From: Chlamydiae bacterium RIFCSPHIGHO2_12_FULL_27_8
GTDB taxonomy: Bacteria; Chlamydiota; Chlamydiia; Chlamydiales; SM23-39
Direction: 5' to 3'
Assembly: GCA_001796155.1 (NCBI GenBank)
Contig: MGLU01000009.1
Span: 5,297 to 10,349, forward strand
DNA length: 5,053 nt
The notes beneath the pieces were generated by a model. The model was not told the DNA's origin. It made no database searches and was given only the letters and a program-made list of their open reading frames with translations. Position numbers and translations under genes: made by a program. Below are positions 4,984 to 5,053 of this stretch, piece after piece. Positions within the stretch are counted from its first letter, which is position 1; each line of letters begins with the position of its first letter.

Positions 4984-5053
4984 AGCAATTGAAGAGAGCA
5001 TGCCGTCTTCTCCCCCATCTTATGAAGATTTGATGGATAGCAAGAAAATGAGT
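4973..5053 (+). CDS. Start of a further PPxY-containing protein (partial)
   Basis: An open frame begins with tandem ATGs at 4973 and 4976, overlapping the chitinase stop (4981-4983), and is still open at the window end after 27 codons. It reads MMTRAIEESM, then PSSPPSYEDL, then MDSKKMS. A PPSY motif followed by EDL lies at residues 14-17, the fourth PPxY in this region. The overlap suggests translational coupling to the chitinase. GGGG (4968-4971) lies just upstream but is a poor ribosome binding site. ATG 5000, behind GAAGAG, is an alternative start. The serine/proline-rich, acidic N-terminus resembles that of the protein at 3375 in style, so a second small membrane protein is possible, but nothing beyond the motif is visible. 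The frame is +1 relative to the chitinase, so a frameshifted extension is also conceivable. Confidence 0.5.
   Translation, partial: MMTRAIEESMPSSPPSYEDLMDSKKMS

Noticed and set aside
1..5053. CRISPR array or integrase/attachment sites
   Set aside because: No regularly spaced repeats beyond the two abutting 42-base copies, and no integrase or tRNA gene, are visible.

Overview
The window is AT-rich (roughly 30% G+C by eye), with every recognisable gene on the + strand, standard stop-codon use (TGG for Trp, TGA as stop) and long gene-poor gaps. The best taxonomic clue is a tyrosine/tryptophan permease that, from memory, resembles the TyrP proteins of Chlamydiae and, less closely, of other intracellular bacteria such as Legionellales. 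Small orphan membrane proteins, a decayed transposon end and PPxY-bearing proteins fit a host-associated intracellular bacterium of protists or arthropods. The phylum cannot be settled from this window.

Layout. 1-82: AT-rich leader with a good sigma70-type promoter. 83-580: orphan protein with one membrane segment. 581-1032: non-coding stretch that looks like the decayed end of an IS200/IS605-type element (frame-broken TnpB tail followed by an end hairpin). 1033-2226: aromatic amino acid permease (tyrP-like). 2298-2822: orphan multi-pass membrane protein, probably starting 15 bases inside the longest frame. 2823-3374: very AT-rich gap holding a small GC island with a hairpin, a long imperfect inverted repeat, an extended -10 promoter and a perfect 23-bp palindrome abutting the ribosome binding site of the next gene. 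3375-3830: two-helix membrane protein with PPxY motifs. 3727-4983: GH18 chitinase with an intact active site. 4973 to the window end: start of a further frame with another PPxY motif.

The most interesting part is 3260-5053. The two-helix protein and the chitinase overlap in different frames across two identical 42-base repeats. The chitinase frame has no convincing start signal of its own, and a one-base change would join the two into one protein of about 535 residues. Three PPxY motifs (PPVY, PPAY, PPAY) lie in the two-helix protein and a fourth (PPSY) in the downstream frame. Such motifs bind eukaryotic WW domains. The region therefore reads as a host-interaction operon: a membrane-anchored, possibly host-exposed chitinase system under a palindromic control site. 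That function is inference. The frame relationship, motifs, repeats and palindromes are read directly from the sequence.
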